A stretch of DNA of 64,000 nucleotides from Isoetes taiwanensis (taxonomy: Eukaryota; Streptophyta; Lycopodiopsida; Isoetales; Isoetaceae). Positions 46,355-57,339 of this stretch are shown in pieces. The stretch lies in assembly GCA_021234155.1 (NCBI GenBank), contig JAJEKV010000050.1, positions 8,672,548 to 8,736,547 on the forward strand, given 5' to 3'. Both the position numbers and the translations under genes were made by a program. How positions within the stretch are numbered: the stretch's first letter is position 1; the number at the start of each line of letters is the position of its first letter. The notes below the pieces were generated by a model. The model saw only the letters and a list, made by a program, of their open reading frames with translations. It was not told the DNA's origin and searched no databases.

Positions 46355-47870
46355 TTATGCATTCTGCAAGCATTGAGCAAGCACACCAGACTTATCAATT
46401 TGTGGCATCGAATGCAACAGGCATTGTGCCTCATTCAGGAATCCTGCATGACCGAGAAGATCAACTATACATGTAGAATGAGTAACAGATGGAATGATCC
46501 CATGATGGTTCCTCATAGATTTTAAGTACCAATGCCCTTCTTCCACTAGGCCTGTGCGATTGCAAGCAGTGAGAATATTAGTGAATGATGCACTATTTGG
46601 TTTTGCGTCTTTCTGCTGCATCTTTTCATGATATTCTCCAGCTAAATAACCTTCTCCATACTGTGCATATCCAGCAATTAGCGAATTCCATGACACTACA
46701 TCTTTGTTCGCCAATTTATCAAAGTTTTTCCATGCTGCATCTAGGTTGCCACATTTTGCATACATATCAATCAAAATGGTCTTCATCATATCATCTGGTA
46801 CAATTCCAATTTTAATTATTGTATCATGAATCAGGCTTCCCTGAGCTATTGCTCCTATATTGCCACAAGCCTTTAAAATACTTGAAAACGTGAACATATC
46901 CTGCTTTATGCCTTCTAGTTCCATCATTTCATAATACTCTAAAGCTAGAATGCTTTCACCACATCGATCATATTCTGCAATCATTGCACACCATGAGACC
47001 TCATTGCGATTTGGCAACCTGTGAAACACTTCACATGCCTCCTCCATGCTGCCACATTTGGCAATCCTGCCACGTTCTATTGCTCCAATGCTGGCACACT
47101 TTCACAACACTTACAAATGTAACCTCATCTGGTTTTATTCCCCCCTGTTGCATCTTCTCAAAAGAAACTAGAGCCTGAAAGCCCTCCTCATGCTGAACAT
47201 ATCCTGCAATTAATGCATTCCATGAAACGACATTCGGTCTTATGCCTTCCTGTTGCATCTTCTTAAAACAATCTAGAGCTAGAGAATATTGCCCCCTCTG
47301 CATATATCCAGTAGTCAATGCATTCCAATACACTACATTAGGGTTCTGCACGTTGACAAAGCTTTTGACTGCCTCTTCAAAACTTCCACATGCAGCATAC
47401 ATGTGCAACAAGATACTTCCTATTATAACCTCTGATTGACATCCACTTTCTATAACTTCTTCATGAGCAATGCTCGCATATGGGATGGTTTTCATAATCG
47501 AGCATGCCTTGAAAATTGCAACATAAACATGGGTGTCACTTCTACTGCCTGATATTTCTATTTTATAACACAATTCAAGGGCTAAGAGAGTTTGCCCAAG
47601 TTTGGCATTTGCCATAATAATTACAGCCCATGAATACGCAGTTGGTTTTCCTATGATATCAAATGCTTGAGCATTTATGATGTGCAAAGGACCGAATCAG
47701 AAGCTCCTGCAACGTAGCTATTGAATCGAGACAACTAAGGCACATAAGAGATTGGACTGCTCTAGCAAGACCCAGATCCTTTCTTTTTTCAGATTCTTGC
47801 AAAAGAACATAAGCATTGTTTCTTTTAAGCCTATACGTTGCTGCTACAATGCCTTGGCTGTCTGAATCGC
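46355..47870 (-). pseudogene. PLS-type pentatricopeptide-repeat gene, frameshifted
   Basis: The minus strand encodes a chain of PPR units: SWAVIIMANAKLGQTLLALE, VYWNALTTGYMQRGQYSLAL, VVSWNALIAGYVQHEEGF, VSWCAMIAEYDRCGESIL, VVSWNSLIAGYAQYGEGYLA, then the E-type HGIIPSVTHSTCIVDLLGHA. In the family these bind organellar RNA for editing or processing. Reading frames break near 47680 (N-terminal segment LQESEKRKDLGLARAVQSL lies in another frame) and near 47050. At 47050 about 35 residues between VKVC and KCGSMEEACE are also lost. The C-terminus ends early at 46355. It is clearly a pseudogene unless sequencing errors are responsible. Confidence 0.85.
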
Positions 47871-48140
47871 AACATCCAAGTTTTCTCCTTTATCTGATTT
47901 CGGTTTGCTTATATTTTCAAGGACTCGTCCGTGAGAAGAAGTAAGCTCTAGAACCCAATTCAAGAAAACTCATTTTAAAACCACCATACCTAAGCTCATT
48001 TCTTCCACGCTGAAAAGTTCTCCAAAGAAGCTGCCCACATGACAAATATTTCCGTAACCTAGTTTTCCAGGGTTTAAGGTTTGAAAAACGGGGTTTACGA
48101 AGCCGAAGAGTATTCAAGACGCACCCTCTTCGATTTTTAC

Positions 48141-48452
48141 ATGTCTATCCCTTCTCCGGCCATGGAGCTACAGCTTTCAGCACATACCCATAATCAGATC
48201 TGTGCCCATATTCCCCTCGGACATGGTGGCTTGGGATGCAGTTCCTTGGCATTGCCAAAACCTGATCGATTGCACAACCTGGCCTCTTCTTCATGCAAAC
48301 ACATTATTACAATGCCCAAGTTCAGGAGAAATCGAGCTCCTCTGATCTGTAGAGCTGGTTTAGAGGACGTTGGGGCGCCTGCCACCGCCGTTGTATATGG
48401 CTTCAAACCTACGCTCATGTCTTGCCGGAAAAGAACCGTACAAAAACGTAGA
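48141..48452 (+). CDS. Possible first exon of an unknown, plastid-type precursor
   Basis: From ATG 48141 the frame reads MSIPSPAMELQLSAH ... ASSSCKHIITMPKFRRNRAP ... AGLEDVGAPATAVVYGFKP and ends at 48452. The composition (Ser/Ala/Arg-rich, few acids, then a GLEDVGAPATA segment) is like a transit peptide leading into a mature protein. I do not recognise the family and see no second exon before the palindrome cluster at 48559. It is divergent from the PPR relic. It may be a truncated gene or chance. Confidence 0.3.
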
Positions 48453-48558
48453 TAATTCCCGGAAAATAGATATATATAATTCGAAATGGCCCTTTTTGGA
48501 ACCGCTTTTTTTTTCTAATAATCTTATATATAGAAGGATATATATACATTTTTTGGCG

Positions 48559-48670
48559 TTCGCGTACGCGAAAAGGTTTCGCATATGCGAATTAGATGTT
48601 TTCGCGTACGCGAAAAGCTTCCGACACCAGAATTTTTTTTTTGCCGTATTTTTTACGTTTTATACGGCAA
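48559..48670. repeat. Cluster of three 14-bp palindromes plus a hairpin
   Basis: TTCGCGTACGCGAA (48559-48572), TTCGCATATGCGAA (48578-48591) and TTCGCGTACGCGAA (48601-48614) are perfect palindromes. They are followed by TTGCCGTAT...ATACGGCAA (48641-48649 with 48662-48670). CG-rich palindromes stand out in this AT-rich stretch. Function is unknown. Confidence 0.8.
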
Positions 48671-48742
48671 ATATGTGCCGTATCATACAATTCATACGTA
48701 TTCTGTACAAAACATACAGCGTATTGAACCTATCCCTGTCTA

Positions 48743-48811
48743 CAGCAGAATACAACTATTGCAATGTCATGATAACAATAAGAAGGAGATGTTAGCCAAA
48801 CTTGCAGATCC
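48743..48811 (+). other. 69-bp piece of globulin intron 3 at an LTR break
   Basis: 48743-48811 matches 13525-13593, inside intron 3 of globulin A, with one mismatch. It ends exactly where the truncated gypsy LTR begins (48812). It looks like filler copied into a repaired break, or a small dispersed repeat present in both places. Confidence 0.75.
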
Positions 48812-49667
48812 CACCCTCCCTCCATCTTGCCTCTAGCCCTGTTATGTAGTGTTGAGTCATATCATAGCTCCCATAGCCCGGTGGGTTCCTATGCACAGGC
48901 CGCAATAATAATAGGAACTAAAGGGTCTAAACTAGGAGCATTACTAAGTAATGGCTACTAGGTCTCTACCCCCCTTCCCAATACAAGAGGAGCAAACATG
49001 ATCAACCAACATCATATATCCACATAACATAATCATAATAAGAAGAACATCTAAACCTAATCATACATATCTAACTTACAGTTAGGGTTCATTAAATAGG
49101 TTTCAAGATGTTGACTAAGGGTTCTAGGAACGTTCTACTAGAGACACGAAATGCTAACTCATCTGGAGTCCTAACTTCCAGATGATCTACAAAGAACTCT
49201 AATCCAAATACCTGCACCTGAGGAACTCCTTCCTACCCCTGGCGTGTCTGTGGTCTTCGAGGTGGTCGAGGTAGTGCTCGCTCCAAGATCGTGCACATGC
49301 TCTGGGGGCTGTTGTGTTAGGCTATGCTACAGCAAACGACTCTCAAAACAGAGTTTCGAGCACGAAGAAGGTTCCCAGGGTGTTGGAGCCAGAAAAGAGG
49401 CCTAGGGTTAGGGTTTAGGCCTATATAGGTTAGGGTCCACATGTCATGCCACGTGGCTCCAATGGGATATGGCCGTGTGGTGGCTGCCCAATAGGATGAG
49501 GCCATATGGAATTGGCCTTATCCTAAGGGTATCTAAGTTATATAAATAACTTAGATATGCACCCTATGCCACTAATTAAGGATATACAAGGCTACTAAGG
49601 TAGACTTGTATAGTGACGGACCCAAAAATATAAGTATTTATGGCGTATATTTCTCTGGAATGTCACA
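48812..49667 (-). repeat. Partial 3' LTR of chromovirus 2
   Basis: It aligns with the 5' LTR from about 60530 to 61369. The first ~780 bp (plus-strand sense) are missing and replaced by the globulin-intron piece. It ends ATGTCACA at 49667, followed by TTCTCCCCCCCTT (49668-49680), the polypurine tract read on the minus strand. Confidence 0.88.
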
Positions 49668-49680
49668 TTCTCCCCCCCTT

Positions 49681-50539
49681 AGGATAATCCTGTCCTCATC
49701 ATTACGCTAAGGTGACGAACCTACACTAAACCTGCAAAACAACATAGACATACAACTTTGACTTTACTGAAATGATCAACTTCCTATTAAGCAATTAACA
49801 TGTAATACAGGCTATATTTGCCTCTACAAAAATATATAGCCTTGACAAAGTTACTCATTATAGAAATTCAAAACATTATCACAATAGTTATTAGGGTTCA
49901 TAATTTAAGTCTAAATCATGATTCCCCATCTCCACGTAATGCGCTCCTCATCTATGCTCCCCATTCACTGGCCTGCACAAGTAGCACATTACGTCAGTTT
50001 AGTTAATAAGTTTGTGGTTTTAGGGGACCACCCCCCTAACTACCTCCTTGAGCCGACTACTAGCTCAAGGTTATCCTACTACCTTGCACTCGATCATGGC
50101 CCCAGAAGGATTTGAGCTTAAGGACCATTTAATATGATCCTATCATTGCCCATGATCAAGTGCTACCTTGTACACGATCCCCTTGATCGAATACACCCGC
50201 AGTGCCTCATGCCCCTGAGGGTTTAAGCTAGGGAACGTCTCACGATCCCATCATCGTGCATGATCACTCATACCTCACCATAACCCCCCTATGGTCAGGT
50301 GTGCGTGCCCCAGCATCGTGGCATAGAGATCATCCGAAAGATGGTTTCATCATCGCTCACCATGCCTTTCTTCTTTTTACATGACCCTCCTGGTCATGCG
50401 CACCCTTGGTGCGTGTTGGCCTAGAGAATGCCTTTAGATCATATCTCATCATCGCCTATACTTCCAAGACTTTGGCACATGCACTCTACCGGCTGGAATG
50501 CATATGCCCCACTCAAGTTAAACTAAGAGACACACTTAG
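49681..50539 (-). other. 3' untranslated region of chromovirus 2
   Basis: The 860 bp between polypurine tract and pol stop align with 36942-37785 of chromovirus 1 ('ccacgtaatgcgctcc', 'tttgagcttaag', 'ggcatagagatcatccga'). No ORF is conserved. Confidence 0.75.
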
Positions 50540-52532
50540 CTAAGCACCTGGCAAGTCGGCGTCGACTAGCTCGGAGATGACTCGGCCGTCGAACTCCTTC
50601 ATAAAGTCTGGGTATTGCTTCTCTAAATCCTGCTTCAATACCCACGTTGCGTCTTTCACAGGCAAGTGCTTCCACTTAACCAAATATTGGAAGAATTGAG
50701 ACCTTCTGGTCTTCTTGAATGTCTTATCAAGGATCAATTTGCGCACTATTTTAACTTGTTCCTCCATCATCTCCAATAACGTTGGAGTTTCCAAAACCTC
50801 ATCTGGGTTTGGTTTGTGCCTTTTTAACAGGCTCACATGGAAGACCTTATGGACTTTAAGGAGCGCAATCAGATCGAGCTTGTAGGCTTGGGTGACTACC
50901 CGTTCCAAAATCTTGAAGGGACCTGCCCACCTAGGAGCAAGCTTCTTGCAATTGCCGATGCGAAGCTTGGCTTGCTTAAACTTGATCTTGAGCCACACAC
51001 TGTCTCCTACCTGGAATTCTCTCACGGTCCTATGCCCGTCGGCTACATTCTTCTGCTGACTCCTTGCTGCAAGAAGATATTCCCTTACTTCTTCCATCAG
51101 CTGCTGTGTATCAGATAGCATCTGCTGAGAGACTTCAACTTTGGACATTGGATTGTGCCATGTATCTGGGGGCAGGCACTGATACCTATAGTTAATCATG
51201 AAGGGGAACATCTGGGACGATTCTTGCGTGATGCTGTTATAGGTGAACTCCACCAGCTGGATGAAATCATCCCACTTAGACTGCTTGTTCCAAACATAGT
51301 TCCTTAGCATGTCCTCTATGATTCGATTGGTTCGCTCCGTTTGCCCATTCGTCTGAGGATGTTAAGCTGTACTCATAAAGATCTTCGTCTGAATCGTGTT
51401 GAACAAGTCTTGCCAGAATGCGCTCATGAACTTTGAATCTCTATCCGAAATTATTTCTCTTGGCATTCCTTGGAGTCGAAAAATCTCCTTGGTGAACAAT
51501 ATGGCGGTATCTAACGCCGTATCTGTGGTCCTACAAGGCAAGAAGTGTGCCATCTTGGACAATTTGTCCACTACCACCATCAAAGCATTTTTGCCTCTTA
51601 TAGTTTGGGGCTCCATGATAAAGTCCATGCTAATCACTTCCCATTTCGCATTCGGCACAGACAATGGCTCCAAAACTCCAGAAATTTGGAGTTGTTTCAC
51701 TTTCTCTACTGACATAGCTGGCACTCTCGAATATACTTAGCTATTAGCTTCTTCATGCCGGGCCAGAAATAACTACTTCTGATCTTAAAATATGTCTTCA
51801 TAAATCCTGCATGCCCGGCTATTGGGCTATTGTGTGTGTCATGGAGTATTAACTTCCTAACTCCTGATGACTCTGGCACACACAATTTATTTTCGTGGTA
51901 CAGTAGGTTACCTTCCTTCTTAAAATGTTTGAAGGTTTCCCTCTTTTTGTCTGTTCTTGCCTCCTTGGAGAGGCTTACCCACACTTCTCTAAAGTTGCAT
52001 TCCGATAGCAACGTTTCCTCAATCCTCTTGCCATACTCACTAGTGAGTATCGATATGGCGTTGCAGTGGACTCTTGTCTCTAATGGCCTCCTAGAGAGTG
52101 CATCCGCAACTACATTCAACTTGTCGGGCTTGTAGATTATCTCGAAGTCGTACACCTCAAGAAATTTCATCCACCTCCTTTGTCTTAGATTTAGGAGTGG
52201 TTGCGTAAAGATATAGTGGAGGCTTTGGTGGTCTGTGTCCAATTGGAACTTCCTACCCAACAAATAATGCCTCCAGATCCTTAGGGCTCTCACTATGGCC
52301 AAGAACTCTGGTCGTGAGTCGGGTATCGCTGCTCGGCATCATTCATCTTCGAATCATATGCAACTACCCTTCCTTCTTGCATAAGGACTCCTTCTGTTGC
52401 TAGCTTGCTAGCATCTGTTGCCATTAACTTGTCCTTGCTTGGATCTGAGAGGGTAAGAACTGGTGTTGTGGTCAATGCCTCTTTGAGCTTCTCAAACGAG
52501 GGTTGGACATTCTCAAACCAATGTTGCATCAA
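50540..52532 (-). pseudogene. Chromovirus 2 RNase H, integrase and chromodomain
   Basis: RNase H begins at 52532 (HWFENVQPSFEKLKEAL, MATDASKLATEGVLM) and shifts frame near 52300. Integrase has the HHCC finger (HDTHNSPIAGHAGF ... RECQLCQ). After a shift at ~51710 the core follows with SMDFIM and IISDRDSKFMSAF, a TAA in place of Tyr just before HPQT, and the remaining core. The chromodomain reads FFQYLVKWKHLPVKDATWVL and the stop is at 50540. Protein similarity to chromovirus 1 is high. This copy has more lesions than the integrase of chromovirus 1. Confidence 0.9.
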
Positions 52533-54148
52533 TCTTTCACCTTGTTATTCTTAGTGAGGTCCGACAAAGGAGACGCCCACTTCGCGAAGTCCTTAACGAA
52601 CTTGTGATAGTACCCTGCCAAGCCAAAGAAGCTTCTTACTTCTCCCACGTTCCTCGGTGCCAGCCAATCCACTATGGCTTCTATCTTCACCGGATCTGTT
52701 GAGATTCCTTCAGCTGTAACTACATGCCCCAAGTATTCCACTCTACCTGTTGCGAAATGGCACTTTGAGAGTTTGCCATATAAGCGATGCCGCCTTAGCT
52801 TCTCTAGAACTCTCCTCAAATGCAATGCATGTTCCTCTATAGTCTTACTATAGATTAGGATATCATCAAAGATTACACTGACAAATTCATCCAAGAATTC
52901 CCTGAAGATGTCGTTCATCAAGCGCATAAATGTTGCTGGCGCGTTCGATAAGCCAAAAGGCATTACCGTGAACTCATAATGACCATACCGCATTCTGAAA
53001 GCAGTTTTGTGGATATCTTCTTCCTTGATCCTTATCTGATGATAGCCCGACCTTAGATCAATTTTGGAGAAGATCTTTGCTCCTTGCAGCTGGTCCATTA
53101 AATCATCCGCTCTTGGCAATGCATACTTGTTCTTTATTGTATGCTTATTGAGCTGAAGATAGTCAATACACATCCTTAAACTTCCGTCTTTTTTCTTGAC
53201 GAAAAGGATGGGTGCTCCAAAAGGAGACACACTTGCCCTTCTGAACCCGAGCTCAAGCAGTTCTTGCAACTGCTTCTTGAGCTCAATTAGCTCTGGCGTA
53301 CTCATCCTGTAGGGGGCCTTGTTGGTAGGCTTAGCATCTGGTGCTAGTGTGATCTCACACTCCACGCCCCTATAAGGTGGTAGCTGGCAGATTTCATCCG
53401 TGAATACATCATGAAACTCCTTTATGAGCCTTGCTATTGGCCTTGGCAACTGATTCAAATCGAGCTCGCTTTTCTTCACTTGACTAGGCTCACTTACCTC
53501 TAGCCTGAGGATGTAGTCTATTCTATCTTTAATTATGCTTTTCTGCAGCTGCTTCATGGAGATACACTGCATAGCTGAAGTTACCTTCTTGACTATATAT
53601 CGAGTCCCGTCTGATGCCCTCATAGCGATCTCACCCCTGTCGCAGTCTATCATAGCTTTAGCTGGCCTGAGGAACTCCATTCTCACTATCAAGTCGTACT
53701 TCCCAATGTCCATGACTTCCGCACCCATAGGCCATTTGCTTCCACTAAGGTCTATTTCAAAGTTAATTCTCCTCGCCTTAGAGTGGCGGATCGCGCCGCT
53801 TGCCATGCTGACTGGCCTAGGCTTTGACTTTAGAATCTTATTCTTCATTAGAGCGGCTAGCCTTGGAGAGGCAAAGTTATGGGAACTACATGTGTCTATC
53901 AAGACTACATATGGCTTGCTATCTATGATTCCTTCTGCCGAGATGGTTGTAGCCTGATTTTTAACCTCCCCTGACTCAATAACGACGCAAATTTTACACT
54001 CAACTTCTATATAGTCTTGGGGTTCCTGTTGGTCGCCTTCCTCGCCATCCCCTTCGGTTGGCAATTCCCAGTCGTTCAGCTCAGCCAATGCCGCCTGCAT
54101 AACAAAAGGGCAATTGTGCGTTTGAAGCACGACTTTTTCTCTATGCAT
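52529..54148 (-). pseudogene. Chromovirus 2 protease and reverse transcriptase
   Basis: The frame is open for 539 codons. Protease: [18 protein letters not shown], where the usual D-T/S-G active site reads D-T-C. Reverse transcriptase: [79 protein letters not shown] with both catalytic Asp residues, and [11 protein letters not shown]. It ends at 52529 by a one-base loss (VKD then stop) where RNase H continues in the next frame. It is in frame with gag through a TAG codon at 54218-54220. Confidence 0.9.
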
Positions 54149-54217
54149 TCCTGTCTTTTCTCTTTTGGGGCTGCTATCTAAGAGGAATTTTACTGACTTC
54201 CCCCCTAAGGTATCCTG

Positions 54218-55357
54218 CTATTTGCGCTCACCATAAGACCCTTTCCTGTCGAATTTCCCTTGGTACTGGCTCCCTGCTGGAGTGGAGGGTGCTTGCTTGG
54301 ATTGATACTGCCCCACTGCCTTCCCTTTGTATGGTAGCTGGTTCTGCCCTCGAGTTACTGGTGCCTCCTCTAAGCTCAAGGCCTTATTCTCAGCCTCCCC
54401 GACTGTCCTTGGGTTGATTGCTCGAACCAACCTCTTAATGTTGATGTTCAGCCCTTCAATGTACCCATCGACTGCTTGTCTTTCTGTGATCCTAGGAACA
54501 TTGAGTCTCAACCTCATGAACTCCTCAGTGTACTTGGCCACGGATAAGTTGCCATGATCCAACCTGTAAAACTATTGTATCTGTCTACTCGTGTGGGATC
54601 TCGGGACGTAATACTTACGGAATGCCTTGTTAAAAGTCCTGAATCTGCAATTATTCCTCCTCAACTTATTGGATTTGGCATACCCCTTCCACTAAATTCT
54701 GGCTGGCCCAATTAGGTTTGTTGTTGCTACCTTGCCTATGTCTTTGTCCTTCATCCCATAGGAATTCCCAAATTCCTCCATTTCATCTAGCCATGTCTCT
54801 GCCTCCATCCCTGACCTATCCTTGCCGGAGAACTGCCTCAATTTCCTTGTCTTCCACACGTTGCTCATTGCACTGTCTACCTTCTTTTGGTAGTCGTATG
54901 TTTTCCTGTTCTTATCCTTGCCTTGAGAACTGTCTGACCCGCTCTCCGAGCTACTTCGGGATTCACTGTCTGAGGTCTCCGATCTATTAGAGCTGGAAGG
55001 AGATGGGCTCCTCCTGCTTCTTCTTTTCCGCTTTCTATTCTTCTCAGTACCCTAAGCTTCTTCTCTCAACGGCTGAGGAGCTTCGTCAAGACATCTCGGT
55101 GGCGGGGGTGGTCCTGGCTCGTATTCTTGTGCATGCATTAGCGGTGTTGCCCACTGTAGTAATTGCTGCATCTGATTTCTCATCTGTGTTAGTCTTGTGT
55201 TGACTGCTTCGACTGTCATGTCCTGGTCTTCGTCCTGCTCCTGGCCGAACAGGTTTCTGGGCTGCCGCTGGTGTTGCCCACCGTGGTCTTGAGACCCTGA
55301 ACCGGTGTTCTTGGCTGCAAGTATTAGTCTCATGTTGTCATTTAGATTATACATCAT
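54218..55357 (-). pseudogene. Chromovirus 2 gag
   Basis: A single frame with three internal TAG codons (55052-55054, 54692-54694, 54572-54574). The N-terminal part is Gln/Pro-rich (TQMRNQMQQLLQWATPLM), then an Arg/Ser-rich stretch, then the capsid-type domain (FSGKDRSGMEAETWLDEME ... FNKAFRKYYVPR ... VAKYTEEFMRLRLNVPRI). The end is GKFDRKGSYGERK. I see no CCHC knuckle. A fourth TAG at 54218 separates it from protease-RT in the same frame. Confidence 0.85.
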
Positions 55358-55544
55358 ACAACATTATTTACATGTCAATTATTGTTAGGCATAAAAGAAA
55401 TCAAGTTGAAATTCAACTTATAAGTCAACAATAAGTTATGATAATTAATATATCAAACTTTTGCATTATAGAGAAATATGTAATAATACATAGAAATCTT
55501 GAAACATTTTTATACATTTAATAATACATGGAGACAAGGAGTGT

Positions 55545-56069
55545 TCATCGGCGAGAGCCCTTCATGGACTTGAAGAAATTCTTCACGTCTTTAAGTCGGA
55601 GGCCCTTGCCGATGTTGCGCAGGATGTTCCTGGAAGATCCACCTTCGAGAGCTCGAGCCATTTGAGGTGGAGGAAGTGGGGGTGTTGTGGCCGCGACGAC
55701 CGTCATTGGTGCATTTCTCAAGTGACCCCTGGCGAAGTCGAGGCTGTAGAGTACTACAGATCTCTTGAAGAGGATGATGTGATCCATGTTGCTGCTCAGC
55801 TTGGCATGTTGCCCAAAGCCTGAGAGCGCTATCAGGAGCGCCACAGCCTCCTCCCCTCGGGGGCTAAACTCCTTGTGGAAAACTATCATCTGCTCCTGAC
55901 TAAGGACTGGAAGATAGTATCGAAGCACCTTTTCCCTTCCTATCGTCTGCGTACCTGAGCCCTTTCTTTGAGCTGCTCTGTCGTAGACGTCCAGTGCTAG
56001 GAGGACTTCATGGTCCCTCCACATGGTGGTTGCACTGTCCAGATTGATGCTGCTAGATGCCTCCCGCAT
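55545..56069 (-). CDS. Unidentified chromovirus-internal ORF Y (174 aa)
   Basis: Intact from ATG 56069 to stop 55545. The middle is hydrophobic-helical (EEAVALLIALSGFGQHAKL, IILFKRSVVLYSLDFA), followed by a Pro-rich linker (TPPLPPPQ) and a basic C-terminus (LKDVKNFFKSMKGSRR). The ATG lies 3 nt after the stop of ORF X, suggesting coupled translation. I recognise no domain. Position upstream of gag suggests an accessory or matrix-like product, but that is only inference. Confidence 0.5.
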   Translation of the reverse strand: MREASSSINLDSATTMWRDHEVLLALDVYDRAAQRKGSGTQTIGREKVLRYYLPVLSQEQMIVFHKEFSPRGEEAVALLIALSGFGQHAKLSSNMDHIILFKRSVVLYSLDFARGHLRNAPMTVVAATTPPLPPPQMARALEGGSSRNILRNIGKGLRLKDVKNFFKSMKGSRR

Positions 56070-56072
56070 ACT

Positions 56073-57050
56073 TCACGATCGAACTACGGCTCGAGCTCGG
56101 GCCCTTTCTGGTTTATACAATCTGCTTTGAATTTCTTGGAATTCTTCCTCTGGGATGACTGGCTGCCATCGATGATACATTTCCCTTATGTACTCGTAGG
56201 CGGCCATGTCAGACATCGTCTCACCGGCGTAGGAGTGTCGCTCTACTACTTCCTTTGGGACTTCTTGATAAGAGTCATCGATGAAGTCGCTCTGCTGCTC
56301 CTTTGCAATCAACCCTAAGAGCTCGTCGATCCTGAGCCCCTCTTCTTGGCAGTATGGGAAGTTGAGGATGTCATTTGCCAAAATGCACTCCTCCTCTTCG
56401 ATTACTATCGGTGATAGAGCTGTAATGCCGATTGGTGGTTCGTTGGCCCCCCTAATGTCGTCGTCGCGCCTTGCTATCTGCCTCTCCATTCTTGCTGCCT
56501 TCCTGCTCTCCCAATATGGGTTTTCTTCCCCTAGTTGCTCATAATCTTGCTCGATCTGTAATGCTCCTGATGCCGTGCCATGGTAATACTCTGAGGATTT
56601 CATCTCATGGATCTGGCCCTGATCTATCCTTGTATTGAGAGGTGCCAGGTCCAAGGGCTGAATCGAAGGCTCCCCCACCCTGTTGACTGCCCTGTACTGC
56701 ATGAATAAAGAGAGGGTCGCGTGTGCCGGAACATACGTATGTCTGTGAGCCTTACAACTCATGTAATCAGGCATGTCCTTCGTCCTGTCCCACAACTGCC
56801 CCTTGACTCTAGATCCCCGCCTATGGCTTGGCTCAGTGACTCCAAGGATACCCACTTCTGGGGGAAGGCTAACTTCCCAGGGTAAGATTTGCTGGTCATA
56901 CTGGCAAACTATGTCAGTGTAGTAAGGGGTTCTAGTCAGGGTTGCATGAAGGTCGAAGAGATGGTCAAACATATGGAAGGCCTCTTTAACAGGGAAATCA
57001 TGGATATGGTTGGCACTGTCGTACCATTGAACAAAGTTTGTGGGCGCCAT
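56073..57050 (-). CDS. Unidentified chromovirus-internal ORF X (~325 aa)
   Basis: The likely start is ATG 57050 (MAPTNFVQWYDSANHIHDF); an in-frame upstream ATG at 57149 adds 33 hydrophobic residues. The frame is open to 56073 without lesions. The protein is acidic and rich in Tyr, Glu and Arg: MFDHLFDLHATLTRTPYYTD, then KAARMERQIARRDDDIRG, then YEYIREMYHRWQPVIPEEEF, ending RARAVVRS. No known domain is recognised. That ORFs X and Y remain intact while gag and pol are damaged is notable. Confidence 0.5.
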   Translation of the reverse strand: MAPTNFVQWYDSANHIHDFPVKEAFHMFDHLFDLHATLTRTPYYTDIVCQYDQQILPWEVSLPPEVGILGVTEPSHRRGSRVKGQLWDRTKDMPDYMSCKAHRHTYVPAHATLSLFMQYRAVNRVGEPSIQPLDLAPLNTRIDQGQIHEMKSSEYYHGTASGALQIEQDYEQLGEENPYWESRKAARMERQIARRDDDIRGANEPPIGITALSPIVIEEEECILANDILNFPYCQEEGLRIDELLGLIAKEQQSDFIDDSYQEVPKEVVERHSYAGETMSDMAAYEYIREMYHRWQPVIPEEEFQEIQSRLYKPERARARAVVRS

Positions 57051-57339
57051 TGAGCAGAGATGGGTGTAGAAAATGGCTTGGAAGAGTATACAAAAGACTG
57101 AAAATTGCCTAAGAGGGTGAGAGCAAGTTTGGTGAAGAGAAAATGGCAAATGAGGTCCCCTTATATAGACTAAGGCTGCCTAGGTTTTCGTGCACAAAGG
57201 TTCTCGATCGAAAAGACCTTTGTTCTAAGCCTATGGATCTCCAATTGAGGTAACATGAAGTGCAATTCTAAGCAAAACAAGCCAAAAAACACTACATGAC
57301 AGTTTGTTGGGTCATTCATGGTCAAATTTGGTCGACTCC

